Assembly (NCBI GenBank): GCA_037157565.1
Contig: JAZHRO010000055.1
Span: 38,905,001 to 38,969,000 of the forward strand
Source of the DNA: Thalassia testudinum
Taxonomy: Eukaryota; Streptophyta; Magnoliopsida; Alismatales; Hydrocharitaceae
Reading direction: 5' to 3'
Length of the DNA stretch: 64,000 nt
Below the pieces are notes generated by a model, which did no database searches, was not told where the DNA came from, and saw only the letters and a list, made by a program, of their open reading frames with translations. The translations under genes and the position numbers were made by a program. Shown here one piece after another: positions 54,827 to 64,000 of this stretch (its first letter is position 1; each line of letters begins with the position of its first letter).

Positions 54827-56193
54827 GCACTATCGAAGAAAGAATTGGGGAGATAAGAAGGGAAAAGGGGATGAGAGAAACAACATCGTATGGGTACACT
54901 TGATGACAAATCAAGACAATTAGTTTCGTAACCTCTACAATGTGCCCTTAGACCTAAAGGTCTAAGTTACCTACTATCACAACCTATGAAACCAAATGAG
55001 GGCACCGCGGAACCACCGGGCCAGATTGAAAGGCCATTTGCCCGAGTCTTAGACACCTGATAGCACGCAGGAACCCACACCAACACGTAGGCGCTACATG
55101 TAGGTAGTTTGACCTCCAATCCTTAATAGGGGTCAAGTTACTACCAATTTTAATTTAGAAGCTTAGGATCAAGTGCTCCAGGAATGTGAAGGGCATTGTA
55201 TACGGGTAATGCCCAAGTGCGTTGATTTTAAGAGTGTGTAAATCAAGCATGCAACAGGGAAATCTCCCCGAATTGGAGTTTTAGATGGTGAATGGCTTTT
55301 AGAATTTCAGCCTTAAGTAGTATGGATTTTAAGATTCCACTGAGTTACCAATTCAACCAATCTCTGGATTTTGAGAAAACACAAGTTCTTTTGTACCCAA
55401 CAAACCCTTCTTCAATGTGAATTAGTTAATGCATGCTAAAAATGCAATGGGCTTCCCTAGATGGAATCTATGTGTGGATGCACAAGTCTATTTTAAGTCA
55501 ATGTGAAAGGGAGCCAAAGCACTTCAATTCAAGTGCTCCCAATCACCAAAATGATATTCCACACAAGGCTCAACCACAAGATAAGGTAAAGAAAATTAAA
55601 ATGTTGAGGTTGAAATACTCGGGATCAAATCTAAGGCAATTGAAAAGTCATGGTAGGGTTGGAATCAACTCAATTGCAAGTCTCCTCACCAAAAATGTGA
55701 TCCCGAAATGTGAACAAATGAGGCAAGGAAGGATGGCAATCAATCAATTTTAACTTGCCTCAAGGAAAACTTCACATAATGAAGGATTCAAGAATCAAGA
55801 TTCTTGGATTTTCATTATGTGAAGTTTTACGGGAAATCAAGGGCCGGTGGGGGTGATAGCAAACAATCAACAAGTGGTTTTTAATCCACTTGTCCCAAGG
55901 ACTTCCCAAGAAGTGTTTTTAGGTTTTTTTTTTTTTTAGGTGACAAGTTAACCTAAGTTACTAAGAGAGAGACACCTACCTCTTCAGCAATGTGGGCGAA
56001 GCTCCAATGCGGCATCGGTGACTTCACGCTCTCGCTCCCACCTTGGATTTGCCCACGTTTCCGACTTCCTCTGCTTGTCTCCTCTTTGTAACCGGTTTAC
56101 CTACACACAAGCAAACAAAACACCCGTGAAGAGAAGGGTGTAAGAAGAGAAAATCAAAGGAATGAGAGTAGAAACTTACATCAATTTGCGCCT
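54827..56193 (-). other. 5' leader of the Athila element
   Basis: Non-coding 1.37 kb between PBS and gag. Contains a 63-nt near-perfect inverted repeat (55766-55828) and a T run at 55926-55937. The plus-strand frame 55433-55753 has no family match. Confidence 0.55.
55766..55828. repeat. 63-nt hairpin in the Athila leader
   Basis: The outer arms AAAACTTCACATAATGAA and its reverse complement pair over 18 bp. After a small internal loop CAAGAATC / GATTCTTG pair over 8 bp, with a 2-nt turn. Confidence 0.85.
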
Positions 56194-56210
56194 CCCTGGC
56201 AACGGTGCCA
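56194..56210 (-). other. Primer binding site, tRNA-Asp type, of the Athila element
   Basis: The minus strand reads TGGCACCGTTGCCAGGG, matching the complement of the tRNA-Asp 3' end (TGGCGCCGTTGCCGGGG) except at two positions. It lies 8 bases from the LTR. Confidence 0.8.
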
Positions 56211-56218
56211 GAAAAGCG

Positions 56219-56958
56219 TGGTGAGACTCGAATAGGTTTTGTTAATATGGTGATATTATCGTTGAAATTAGTATAGTGAGTTAACCTAAATCGAGTCTAA
56301 CCGGCTTCACAAAAAAATTTTAACATGGTCTACTTGATTTTATCTTGGTCGCTTTTAGGCCTAGGGTTGATCTCAGGGAGGCAGGAATTTGAAGGTCAAG
56401 GAGTTTCTACGTCTTTCCTAAAACGTATTTCTTCCTTGTGTTTATTATGTTTTTGGTTTTTTCTATTTTTAAGATTTTTTGTTGGTGATAATGTTTCCCT
56501 TGAGGTACACCCTCAAAATCAAGTCATTGGCCTTGAGCCAAATGGTTCTTGGCTTGTAGCCAACCCGAGGTTCCCAGAAATCGATCTTGTTATTCGTAAG
56601 ATCGAGTACCAGCAAGACAAGAATTATCTTTTCCCTTTTACACTTTTTTTTTTATCTTTTTAATATCAAGAAATAAAAGATAAATGAAAACAAGGTAGGT
56701 TGCTAGAAAAGAAAGAAATACTTAGCTTAGTATATGTATAGATATATAGTAAATACAGAATATATATATATTCATACAGTTATATATTATATATAGGGGT
56801 GGAGGTGGAAGTGGAAATGGAATGTAGCACAGTGTCAAGTTAGTCCACGTCTAGCAAGACGCAACCAACAAGACTGAGTGCTGCGTGGAGTGTGGGGCGG
56901 ATGTGTGGGAGTGAGGGTGGAGTTGCTTGCTTTGCACGGATATCGGGGAATATCAGCA
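56219..56958 (-). repeat. 5' LTR of the Athila element
   Basis: 740 bp, partner of 42562-43298. It ends at AATATCAGCA, after which sequence of LTR-A copy 1 resumes. Confidence 0.8.
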
Positions 56959-57042
56959 TTGAACGGCCGACTAGCTTCCCCTCATCCTCCTTAGGCCGTC
57001 CAACCATCAAATTGAACGGCCGACTAGCTTCCCCTCATCCTC
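56959..57042. repeat. 53-bp tandem duplication at the Athila/LTR-A border
   Basis: The word TTGAACGGCCGACTAGCTTC and the bases after it (31 bp in total) occur at 56959 and again at 57012. The first unit starts exactly at the LTR border. Confidence 0.8.
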
Positions 57043-57755
57043 ACGAACCTCTCCTGCCAACAAGAGGTCGTGCCTCTACCTCAATTGACGTCACCGCCTC
57101 GCCACACCAACCTCCTCCGACTCCGGTCGACCAACACTGGAGCCCTTCGCCTCTCTACCGCGTCCTTAAGTCCCTCTATCGCTTTCTTTCTCATTATACT
57201 TCTTTTCCCACTCTTGTAACACCTGCACAACCACCTATTCTCCCTCAATGCTGTCACCTTCTTTCGCTCCGGTGAAGCTCCGGTGACGCCTATCCACCAT
57301 GCCACCACACGAATCTCGTCGCTACCACCCCCATCAGCTTCGCCACAACTCCTCCAACTAAAGCCCTAACCTAATTCCACCTATCGCTCACTCTTACCCT
57401 CTGCCGAACTCCACGCTCACTGCACCCACGTTTTGAGGTCGTACGACCTCCTCACCCCACCAAACACCCCCGCATGGCCACCATCACGTCTGTCGTCGTC
57501 CGGCAATGCTACCGAGCTGGTTTAACAGGGTCGAAAGACCGTTCGTTGGATTTCAAGTTCAGGTCCTTCGCCACCATTGCCGCAGCTACTTCAAGCAAGC
57601 TTCAAGCTCCCTCCAGGGCACCTTCACTCCAGGCCTTGGCTCCAGATCGCGTGGAGTCATCACACTCACACGCCCAAGTCTCCAATTGAAGGAGATACCC
57701 TCAGCAACTGACCCAATTGAGGATGAGTTCCTTACTGCTGCGGACGTGCAAAGAA

Positions 57756-57777
57756 AGGTGGGACTTTAGTCCCACCT
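57756..57777 (+). repeat. CCCACC hairpin of LTR-A copy 1
   Basis: AGGTGGGAC and GTCCCACCT pair perfectly with a 4-nt loop. The same structure is in copy 2 at 48558-48582 (10-bp stem, 5-nt loop). GTCCCACCTCG differs by one base from the plant snRNA upstream element consensus RTCCCACATCG. Confidence 0.7.
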
Positions 57778-58752
57778 CGAAAGCGGAAGACCATCTGTTG
57801 TCGCATAAATTGAAAAAGTGCATGGGGCTTATCGCCTCAAACACTTGGGGGGTGAGGTCCCTCGCTCACCTGTGCCTCGCCCGTGACCCATCCCCCGTGA
57901 GCCTGGCGCAGACCTGACTCGCCTAACCCGACTCCACTCCTCAACTGCGATAACGCCCAAAGCCCTGGACCCAGGTGAACTCTAGGTACGAAACCCGATA
58001 ACCCGGTACTGTTGGAGGCTTTGGGAGAGCGTAACCTAAGGAGAGAAAGAGAGGATTGTGTGCGGGGGCAGGGGGATTTTGCTACAGAAAATAATGGCTG
58101 ACACTTAGCCATTTGAAGAAGAATCCCCCTCTTTGTGTGAAGAAGAGAATAGAGAAAGAAAAGAAAAGAGAAGTCAAGGCAGAAGAAGAAGAGGTATGTA
58201 GAGCTAAGGAGAGGAGACAGAAGCCAAAGAAGAAGAAGAGGAGCTTCACAGAGAAGAAATGCAGAAAGGCAAAAGAAGAAGGAAGGCCAAGGCAAGAAGA
58301 AGAGGAGAAGACCCGAGCCAAGAAGAAGAAAGAAGGAAAGAAGAGGACCTGCACAAACAGAGAAGCAGAGAAAGAAGAGAAGAGGAAGAGTTTAAGAAGA
58401 AGATTTCTTTAAGATTGTTAATTGATATTGTGTCTGCTTTGAGCTTCTTAACTGATATTGTGCATCTCTTAAATTATCGTTGTGCGGAGTAATTGGTGAT
58501 TTAAACCACCATTTTACTCCATTTTTTTCTACAGTATTGACATTAGCTTTCATTAATATATCATTATTGCTTGAAGTTTCATTATAAACTGCTCATACCG
58601 TGTTTAAAATTGTAATTTTGAGATTGAATTCCATATTGCTCCTTGTGTTTGACCTCGGACTTCAAATTCGAGTAATAAATATTATTTATTTTCAAAGCAA
58701 TTTCGACTATACTACAACACAGTTTTTAAAACCTCAATTTCGCTCATAAACA

Positions 58753-59080
58753 CTAGCCTAATTAGGAACCTAATTTCCCACACCCAAATCCCACCTAAGT
58801 TGTCCATCCACTACACTTAAATTTTCCACCTTAATTAGTTAGCCAACATTAATCAAATCCAACCTATGATTTTCTAAAAAGTACACTCAACCTATTCCTA
58901 TATTCTAATCCACCAAACCTTATTTGACCAACCATTTTATCCTCCAATAAATACTATTTTGGATGGTCAATGTATACCATAATTTATCCACCACTAGATC
59001 TAAATCTTAGGATCTTAAATTGCCTACCTAAATTCCTATCTTAAAATCCTAAATCAAATCCTATTCCTAATCTCAAAATT
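58753..59080. other. AT-rich flank without gene
   Basis: Contiguous with 41537 before LTR-A copy 1 inserted. No open frame or repeat recognised. Confidence 0.4.
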
Positions 59081-60118
59081 TGTAACAGCCTGACACATGT
59101 TTAGTATATTAGCTATAATATTTCATTTCAAATCCAAATTGAGTGATTTAAGTTACATTTGAAAGTTGATTTCGAGAACTACAACTTTGCATTTATGTAA
59201 AATTTGAAATTCAGAATGAAAAGAGGTCAAAAATTCAAGACAAGTGAGAGAAATCCTATAAGGTTGTTGCAACCCCCTCCATGCTCCACCCTCCATTCCT
59301 CCTTTGATCTAATCCCAACCCTCCATCTAACTCCAACAAAAATCAACTCTTTTATCCACATCTACCCTTTAAATCCTAGCCCTACATCTCTCCCTTAATG
59401 CCATCTTAGCCCTTGATTATTTCTAATAAACCTTACCCTATCTATCCACCTATCTTTGATCCTAGCCCTTGATTCCTAACTAGCTAATCCTAGCCCCCCA
59501 TTCCAAGACCTAACCCTTTATGTAAAGGCCATGGATTCCCCCCCTCCTCTTCACGCTTCTAGATAGTTTATGCTTTCTTAGATGTTTTTATGCAACTTAG
59601 TTTCCTCCTCTCACCACGTTCAATAAACCTTCCTATAGAATCCCACCACCTTCTTCCTCCTCTTACCACATTCTTCTGCACTCCACCCTTACCCTCATCA
59701 TCTTCGTGGCCGTCTTCCTCACCTCTTTGGACATTCTTCCTCACTTTTAGTTCTATTTCAAGGCAGCTGCAACCATAGACTATGCTTCAATCTTATGTTT
59801 CTTCTTCCTCTCCATTCTTTTCTTTTTTCTTCTAGTTACTTATTTCTAGTTGTAATAGTTTGACTTTTCTAGTAGCAATAAAGTTTTGTTTTCATTATAT
59901 TATTTGCAATCCTTGCTTCTCACCTCTTCTACTTTCATCCTGTGATTGGTTTTCTTTCTTCTCATCTCCTTCACTTTACACAAAAATACAAAAAAAGTTA
60001 GTTCACATTTAGTTTCGTGTTTTCGCATTAGGTTAGAAACAATTCCGCGCCTCCTTGAGTTCGACCTGGGACTCACCAGAGTTCCAGTATTTTTTTTATC
60101 TCAAAAAATCACGTTACA
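59081..60118 (+). repeat. Putative solo LTR (Gypsy-like)
   Basis: Ends TGTAACAGCC and CACGTTACA form a 6-bp terminal inversion (TGTAAC/GTTACA). Near the 3' end the phrase CTCCTTGAGTTCGACCTGGG matches that of LTR-A and resembles that of LARD-B. No target duplication (AAATT against ATGAG). The borders are therefore tentative. Confidence 0.4.
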
Positions 60119-61899
60119 ATGAGCGTATATTTTACTTAGCTATTTTCTTGAATCAACTCATAAGACTGAACATCTTGGATTAGGTGAACCATGGGTTCAC
60201 TACTTGGGTTGAAGACCCAAGATAATGAGGCAACGAGAGGCTACCTGTGATCCACCTCAAAACTCAGATAATTCTTGGGCATGGTGACGAGTCATGAGCC
60301 GTCATCAAAATAAGATACTTTGATGTACCCGAATTTGACTCAATGTGAAGGTATTCAAGTAAGAGGCTCACTAGGCACCTGCGTGTGTAGAAGTCATTGG
60401 GGTACCATGATGGGTTTGTCTGAGATCTCATCCAACGACGGACTAAGAGAGCACACCAAGAGGCTACTTTCCTAGCGAGAACATTGGTGTGACCTGACAA
60501 TTCTGGCTAACCATGCGATGTTGATCTAGAATGATCTACGACTGGACCTTGCTGGATGTGAATGGAGGTTGTTCTTCATTGTTGTAAGGAATTGGCCTAG
60601 GTAGCTCCTAAGAGGCCCAACTCTTTTGACTAAGGTCACAACATTCTCGATACATGGAGAACGGGTACACCTTTCTCATGGATCACAAGATCTGCAAGCC
60701 TCTCCCATGATCAAGGAGGGACTACCAGGCTGAGATATGAGGGAAGGATACGTCTCCATCTCCTCTAGTAGAGAGGGATGATTCACAGTATCTAACTCCT
60801 GAGGCAGGTGTGGGAACTTATTATATAAAAATAAATCACATTTTAAACGTGGGTAAACGGGGAAAATTAGTGGATAAATGGCCTGTAGCACAGGAACCCA
60901 TACACTATCCCCTTCTTGTTTCAACTTTACAAGTGGTTTTGTCCTTATTGAGTTGCTTGGCTCGTCCTTATATTGGTGACCCACTTTTAGGGCCTAATGC
61001 TGTGGAGAGGCTCACTTCAAATGAGCAGAGCGAAGTGAGTCTTTTTGGAGGTGGCAAGGTGCCATTTTTACATGGCCTTGTGGGACTTGAGGGTCAGGAT
61101 GGGGGAACCTTAGGACCTGGTCCAACCTCATGATCCACCATTAAGGAGTGGTGGGAAGCCCTACACGAGCTGATGACAGCGACTTGCCTTCTACACTAGA
61201 TAGCATGCAAGGCTAATTGACACCTACAACTCTTTGATTTTTGTTCTCCTTTTAGGTATTTGCTGGGATAGTTATGGTTATGCCCATTTTTGTACAACTT
61301 TATATATGATAGTTTTTGAAGTAAAAAGGACTTATATATGTGTATGTATAAATGAACTGTGGACACTAGTACGTATTGTGATTGCGGATGGTAGACTATA
61401 GGTGATATGGCTTTTTGATGTAAAGAACTTGTGGAATTATGTTGGACTCCTGTAAATTTATATGATAGTGGATACTATGGTGGAAATGCTTATATGATGT
61501 TGATGCTTCAATATTGGCTTTTTAAGGGTTTTTATAAGTGTTTTCATCACTTGTGGCGACGGGGTGTACTCGCTCATTTTTTTTAATTTTTTCCAAATTT
61601 TCTCCATATATGGTGATGGTGGGGTGTACCCACCTTATATTATTGTGGTGTGCATACACAGGTTCTCATTGTAGGTACAGGTAATAGGGAAAAATCCCAT
61701 AAATAGGGGGAAACTCTAACAAATTTTGGCAAATTTTGACCCTACGAATAATAAAAATTACGTCCCACATATGTACCTAATAAATTTTGAATTATATTCT
61801 TAATCCTAACCTCATGGTAACTGGGACCATTTCTGGCTACACACTCGGTAGTCCATTCTTGACTCGTTGGGAGGACTAACGGGGAATGACATCATTCAG
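60119..61899. other. Unassigned repeat-like DNA
   Basis: No gene recognised. Open frames at 60500-60264 and 60984-60676 (minus) and 60810-61133 (plus) have no family signature. GTGGGGTGTAC..C phrases recur at about 61560 and 61620. Confidence 0.35.
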
Positions 61900-62237
61900 T
61901 GGTATCAAAGCCAAACTCCCTCTAGTAGTAGGAAAGGGTTGTCATTGGGATGACTAGAGAGTGTGTCATAAGGCAGAGTCGTCACTACTACTGGGAGTAT
62001 CGAACCCTGACAAGGACATCATGATTTCAAGTGGGGGAGGTTGTAATCCCCCAAAGATAGTTCCACATCATAAACTCATAAAAGTGAGTAGTAGGATATA
62101 AGGATTCTTCATTACTACTTAATAACTTGGGCTTAAACATTTTGGGTGGTTGCTTGGGTTCATTGGGTCTGTACACAACGAGGTGTCAAGGCTACTTTTC
62201 TCAATTAGACTTGGGTCTAGACTCAGGTCGTTACATT
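61900..62237 (+). mobile_element. Possible TRIM-like fragment (PBS, short interior, polypurine tract, LTR)
   Basis: TGGTATCAAAGC at 61900-61911 resembles the initiator-Met PBS. Only about 115 bp later a polypurine tract AAGTGGGGGAGG (62029-62040) is followed by TGTAATCCCCCAAAG, and an LTR-like stretch ends in CGTTACA near 62237. I could not align this stretch to sequence before 61900, so the left LTR is missing or diverged. Confidence 0.35.
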
Positions 62238-62654
62238 TTGGAGCCAATCTCTACTCTTTATGACCACTCCATGAAACCATACTCTCTTCTACCTCTATTG
62301 AGAACTCTAAGCTTGGTTTGATTAATCCTATAGCTTTTTGATTGTATTTTGAGAATTTATAGGATTATTTATTATGTACTTTCATTTTCATTATTCTATT
62401 TTATTGCACTAGGTTCTTAGCTTGTTGGGTATCTTTCTTCTACCTCAAATAAAGGGAGACATAATACCTGGGGTTCAAGGTCTAAAGTGGGTGTAAGTTG
62501 TAGTTAAGTTACTTACAATCTAAGTGTCTTGGTTAGTGGTTTGATTGGCGTCGACCAATATGAAAAATCTTAAGCTGGGAAGTTTATGCAATGATTTTTA
62601 ACTAAAGGAGTTCGCCATTGTAAATACTTGTGCTTTTTTGTGCTTTGTTTTATT
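62238..62654. other. No gene seen
   Basis: AT-rich sequence with no recognisable coding, RNA or repeat feature. Confidence 0.4.
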
Positions 62655-62973
62655 TGCATCTTTTCTTTTCTTTTTTTTTAGAAAAAGAGAAAGGATCGCC
62701 ACCGTGAACGGTGACCATCCAATTATTAACCAATCAATAAATTACAACGAGTTTCTCCACATTCTGCTACGAAACTCAACCTCCCCATAGATGTTCTCAA
62801 TCCACACTCTCCCCCTTTTAAAAATAGCGTCATTTCTAGCCCTTCACATACACCATAAAATAGCCACCACGAGAGGATGTGGCCTGGATGGACATCTAAA
62901 ATCCGTCCACAACCCCTCCTACGTTGGGACACCCGTAGAATAGAAGCCTAACCACACCTCATTCATGACAAGG
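62655..62973 (-). pseudogene. 5'-truncated LINE fragment (LINE3), C-terminal end
   Basis: On the plus strand a T-rich run (62655-62680), the complement of a poly(A) tail, is followed by text close to the 3' end of LINE2: TTCTCAATCCACACTC here against TTCTCAACCCACACTC at 30263. The minus-strand peptide LSWWLFYGVCEGLEMTLFLKGG corresponds to the end of the zf-RVT tail. It is cut on the right by LTR-A copy 3. Confidence 0.65.
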
Positions 62974-64000
62974 TGATGGGAACACCATCATGAGCCATAA
63001 CTAGCTTAATTTGATCTGATTGAGTCATTAAATGCTCCTACATAACCATCAGAAGACCTTAATTCATTTCAAATCCTTTCAGAGAAGAAGATAAGAAAAT
63101 AGGGTTATTTCTATAAATTTACCATTCTATCATAAAAACAGAATAACCATGGGTTTTCCTAGGGGTAATTAAGGGTCAAATGATTTTAAATATCCAACAA
63201 GTGGGTTAATACGAACAGAAAAGAGTTTTCGCGTGTTTTGAGAATTAAATGACTTCTGAAACCCTAAAAACAAACTCGCTTAACTAACTGACATTCTGGT
63301 CAGAATAAAATTCACCTAAACCCTCTAAAATTGATAGAAAAATATTCTCTAGGGTTTGGTACCTTCAATTTGACCATCAGAACCCATCTTGACCCAAAAT
63401 AGAGTCCTAGATAGAAATTTACCCTAATTTGGATTTTTGCATAAATTATCTAGTAAAACGTGGTCAAAACCAAATTCCAACTTCACCATTGGATTCCTTG
63501 CCAAAATTTGGGCCCAATCTGGGATTATTTCAACCTAATTTGCAATTTGGTCATGTCTAATTCTCTTATCTCACACATATGGCCTTAACTTTCAAAAACC
63601 TTGCTGATAGCCCCCTAGCTTTGTCATCATTTTCACAAAAAGGTCCCTGTCTCCATGAATCCTATTCCTACAAACTCCGGCGACCTAAATTTGGCAAGTT
63701 CTCCATGATTCCTTGACAAATCCCTCTCAAATTTGAAAGGGAAGTTCGTCAAGGAATTTCCTTCCTTTTGAGCCAATTCCCAAGCTCTCAAACCTTCCTA
63801 ATCTCTCATGCGAACGCATGAGATATTAGGGTATCTTGGGATTTCTTTCTCTAACAAGCTTTCCAAGCTTGGGAAGCTTGCTTCCCAAGCCCAAAACTCT
63901 GACTAGAGCCCTATAAAAGGACCCCTGTGGCCTTGCGCATTTCCCCAGCAAGTCTTGGCATGTCAAAAGGCCCTAGAAACCTACCTCCAACCACCGTAGA
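62974..64000 (+). repeat. LTR-A copy 3, partial
   Basis: Starts TGATGGGAACACCATCATG and aligns through to the window end with copy 1 (41538-42561). Shared landmarks include GGGTAATTAAGGGTCAAATG, TTCAATTTGACCATCAGA and a TATA box at 63912-63918. It carries hairpins at 63709-63756, 63804-63823 and 63867-63890. Whether it is solo or part of an element cannot be seen. Confidence 0.75.

Larger units (their letters stand above)
42562..56958 (-). mobile_element. Athila-lineage Ty3/Gypsy retrotransposon with nested LTR-A copy 2
   Basis: LTRs at 42562-43298 and 56219-56958, about 740 bp and roughly 94% identical over the part I compared. A tRNA-Asp PBS sits by the right LTR, so it reads on the minus strand: leader, gag, protease, RT, RNase H (interrupted by 47697-50387), integrase, and a 2.8 kb 3' untranslated region. 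No chromodomain and no env were seen. Flanks CATCT and TTGAA do not match, so no target duplication was found. Nested sequence removed, the element is about 11.7 kb, a usual Athila length. Confidence 0.85.
41538..58752 (+). mobile_element. LTR-A copy 1: solo LTR split by an Athila element
   Basis: The LTR consists of 41538-42561 and 56959-58752, together about 2.82 kb. This is close to the 2.69 kb of copy 2. The left part starts TGATGGGAACACCATCATG, with TATAAAA at 42488-42494. The right part carries the CCCACC hairpin, a purine-rich tract and the phrase CTCCTTGTGTTTGACCTCGG, and ends CATAAACA. Offsets of shared landmarks agree within about 20 bp with copy 2 (TATA at about 945, hairpin at about 1830). 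The duplication is CTAGT (41533-41537) against CTAGC (58753-58757), one mismatch. Confidence 0.75.

Noticed and set aside
58113..58412. Lys/Glu/Arg-rich open frame of 99 residues
   Set aside because: It is a translation of the purine-rich tract of LTR-A. Copy 2 keeps the tract but not the frame.
60264..61133. Open frames of 78-107 residues
   Set aside because: No recognisable domain and no support from neighbouring sequence. Length is within chance expectation.

Overview
The window is plant nuclear DNA made almost entirely of transposable elements. It shows Ty1/Copia elements primed by initiator-Met tRNA, Ty3/Gypsy elements of the Athila lineage primed by tRNA-Asp, and L1-type LINEs with a zf-RVT tail. 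The only host gene piece I recognise is one 5' exon of a plant ataxin-2/CID-type PABP-interacting protein at about 39.9-40.1 kb, minus strand. It suggests an angiosperm with a repeat-rich genome. I cannot name the species.

Left part (1-23.6 kb). A partial Copia element (1-1121, minus) is followed by a non-coding LTR element, LARD family copy 2 (about 1546-11250). A larger non-autonomous Athila-type element, here LARD-B, sits inside it at 3131-10964, with 1.84 kb LTRs and the 5-bp duplication TTGTA. A decayed plus-strand Copia element follows (Copia1, to about 15865). Then comes a decayed plus-strand LINE (LINE1, about 15900-23560), split at 18680-20663 by LARD family copy 1, which is complete and has the duplication CTTCA.

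Middle part (23.9-38.8 kb). This is one Copia element (Copia3, minus) with the duplication GTATG at both ends. Its integrase is broken by a roughly 6 kb LINE (LINE2, about 30140-36145) and by a second, complete Copia element (Copia2, 26626-29974, duplication CTCTG). In Copia2 most of the integrase and RT region is replaced by about 205 bp of antisense LINE sequence. A 355-bp MULE-like MITE with a 10-bp duplication lies next to the 3' LTR of Copia3.

Gene island (38.8-41.5 kb). It holds the ataxin-2-like first exon, a GC-rich upstream region that may be bidirectional, and unassigned flanks.

Right part (41.5-64 kb). A solo LTR of a 2.7-2.8 kb family (LTR-A, copy 1: 41538-42561 plus 56959-58752) was split by a 14.4 kb Athila Gypsy element (42562-56958, minus) with recognisable gag, protease, RT, RNase H and integrase. 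That Gypsy element was in turn hit in RNase H by a second LTR-A solo LTR (47697-50387, opposite orientation, duplication GTTGT). A third LTR-A copy starts at 62974 and runs out of the window. Between them are another putative solo LTR, a TRIM-like fragment and a LINE 3' fragment.

No autonomous element is intact; all coding regions carry stops, frameshifts or deletions. The least explained signal is in LTR-A. All three copies have a cluster of strong fold-back sequences just upstream of the TATA box. The hairpin sequences differ between copies, but the architecture is kept. All comparisons were made by eye; identities are estimates.
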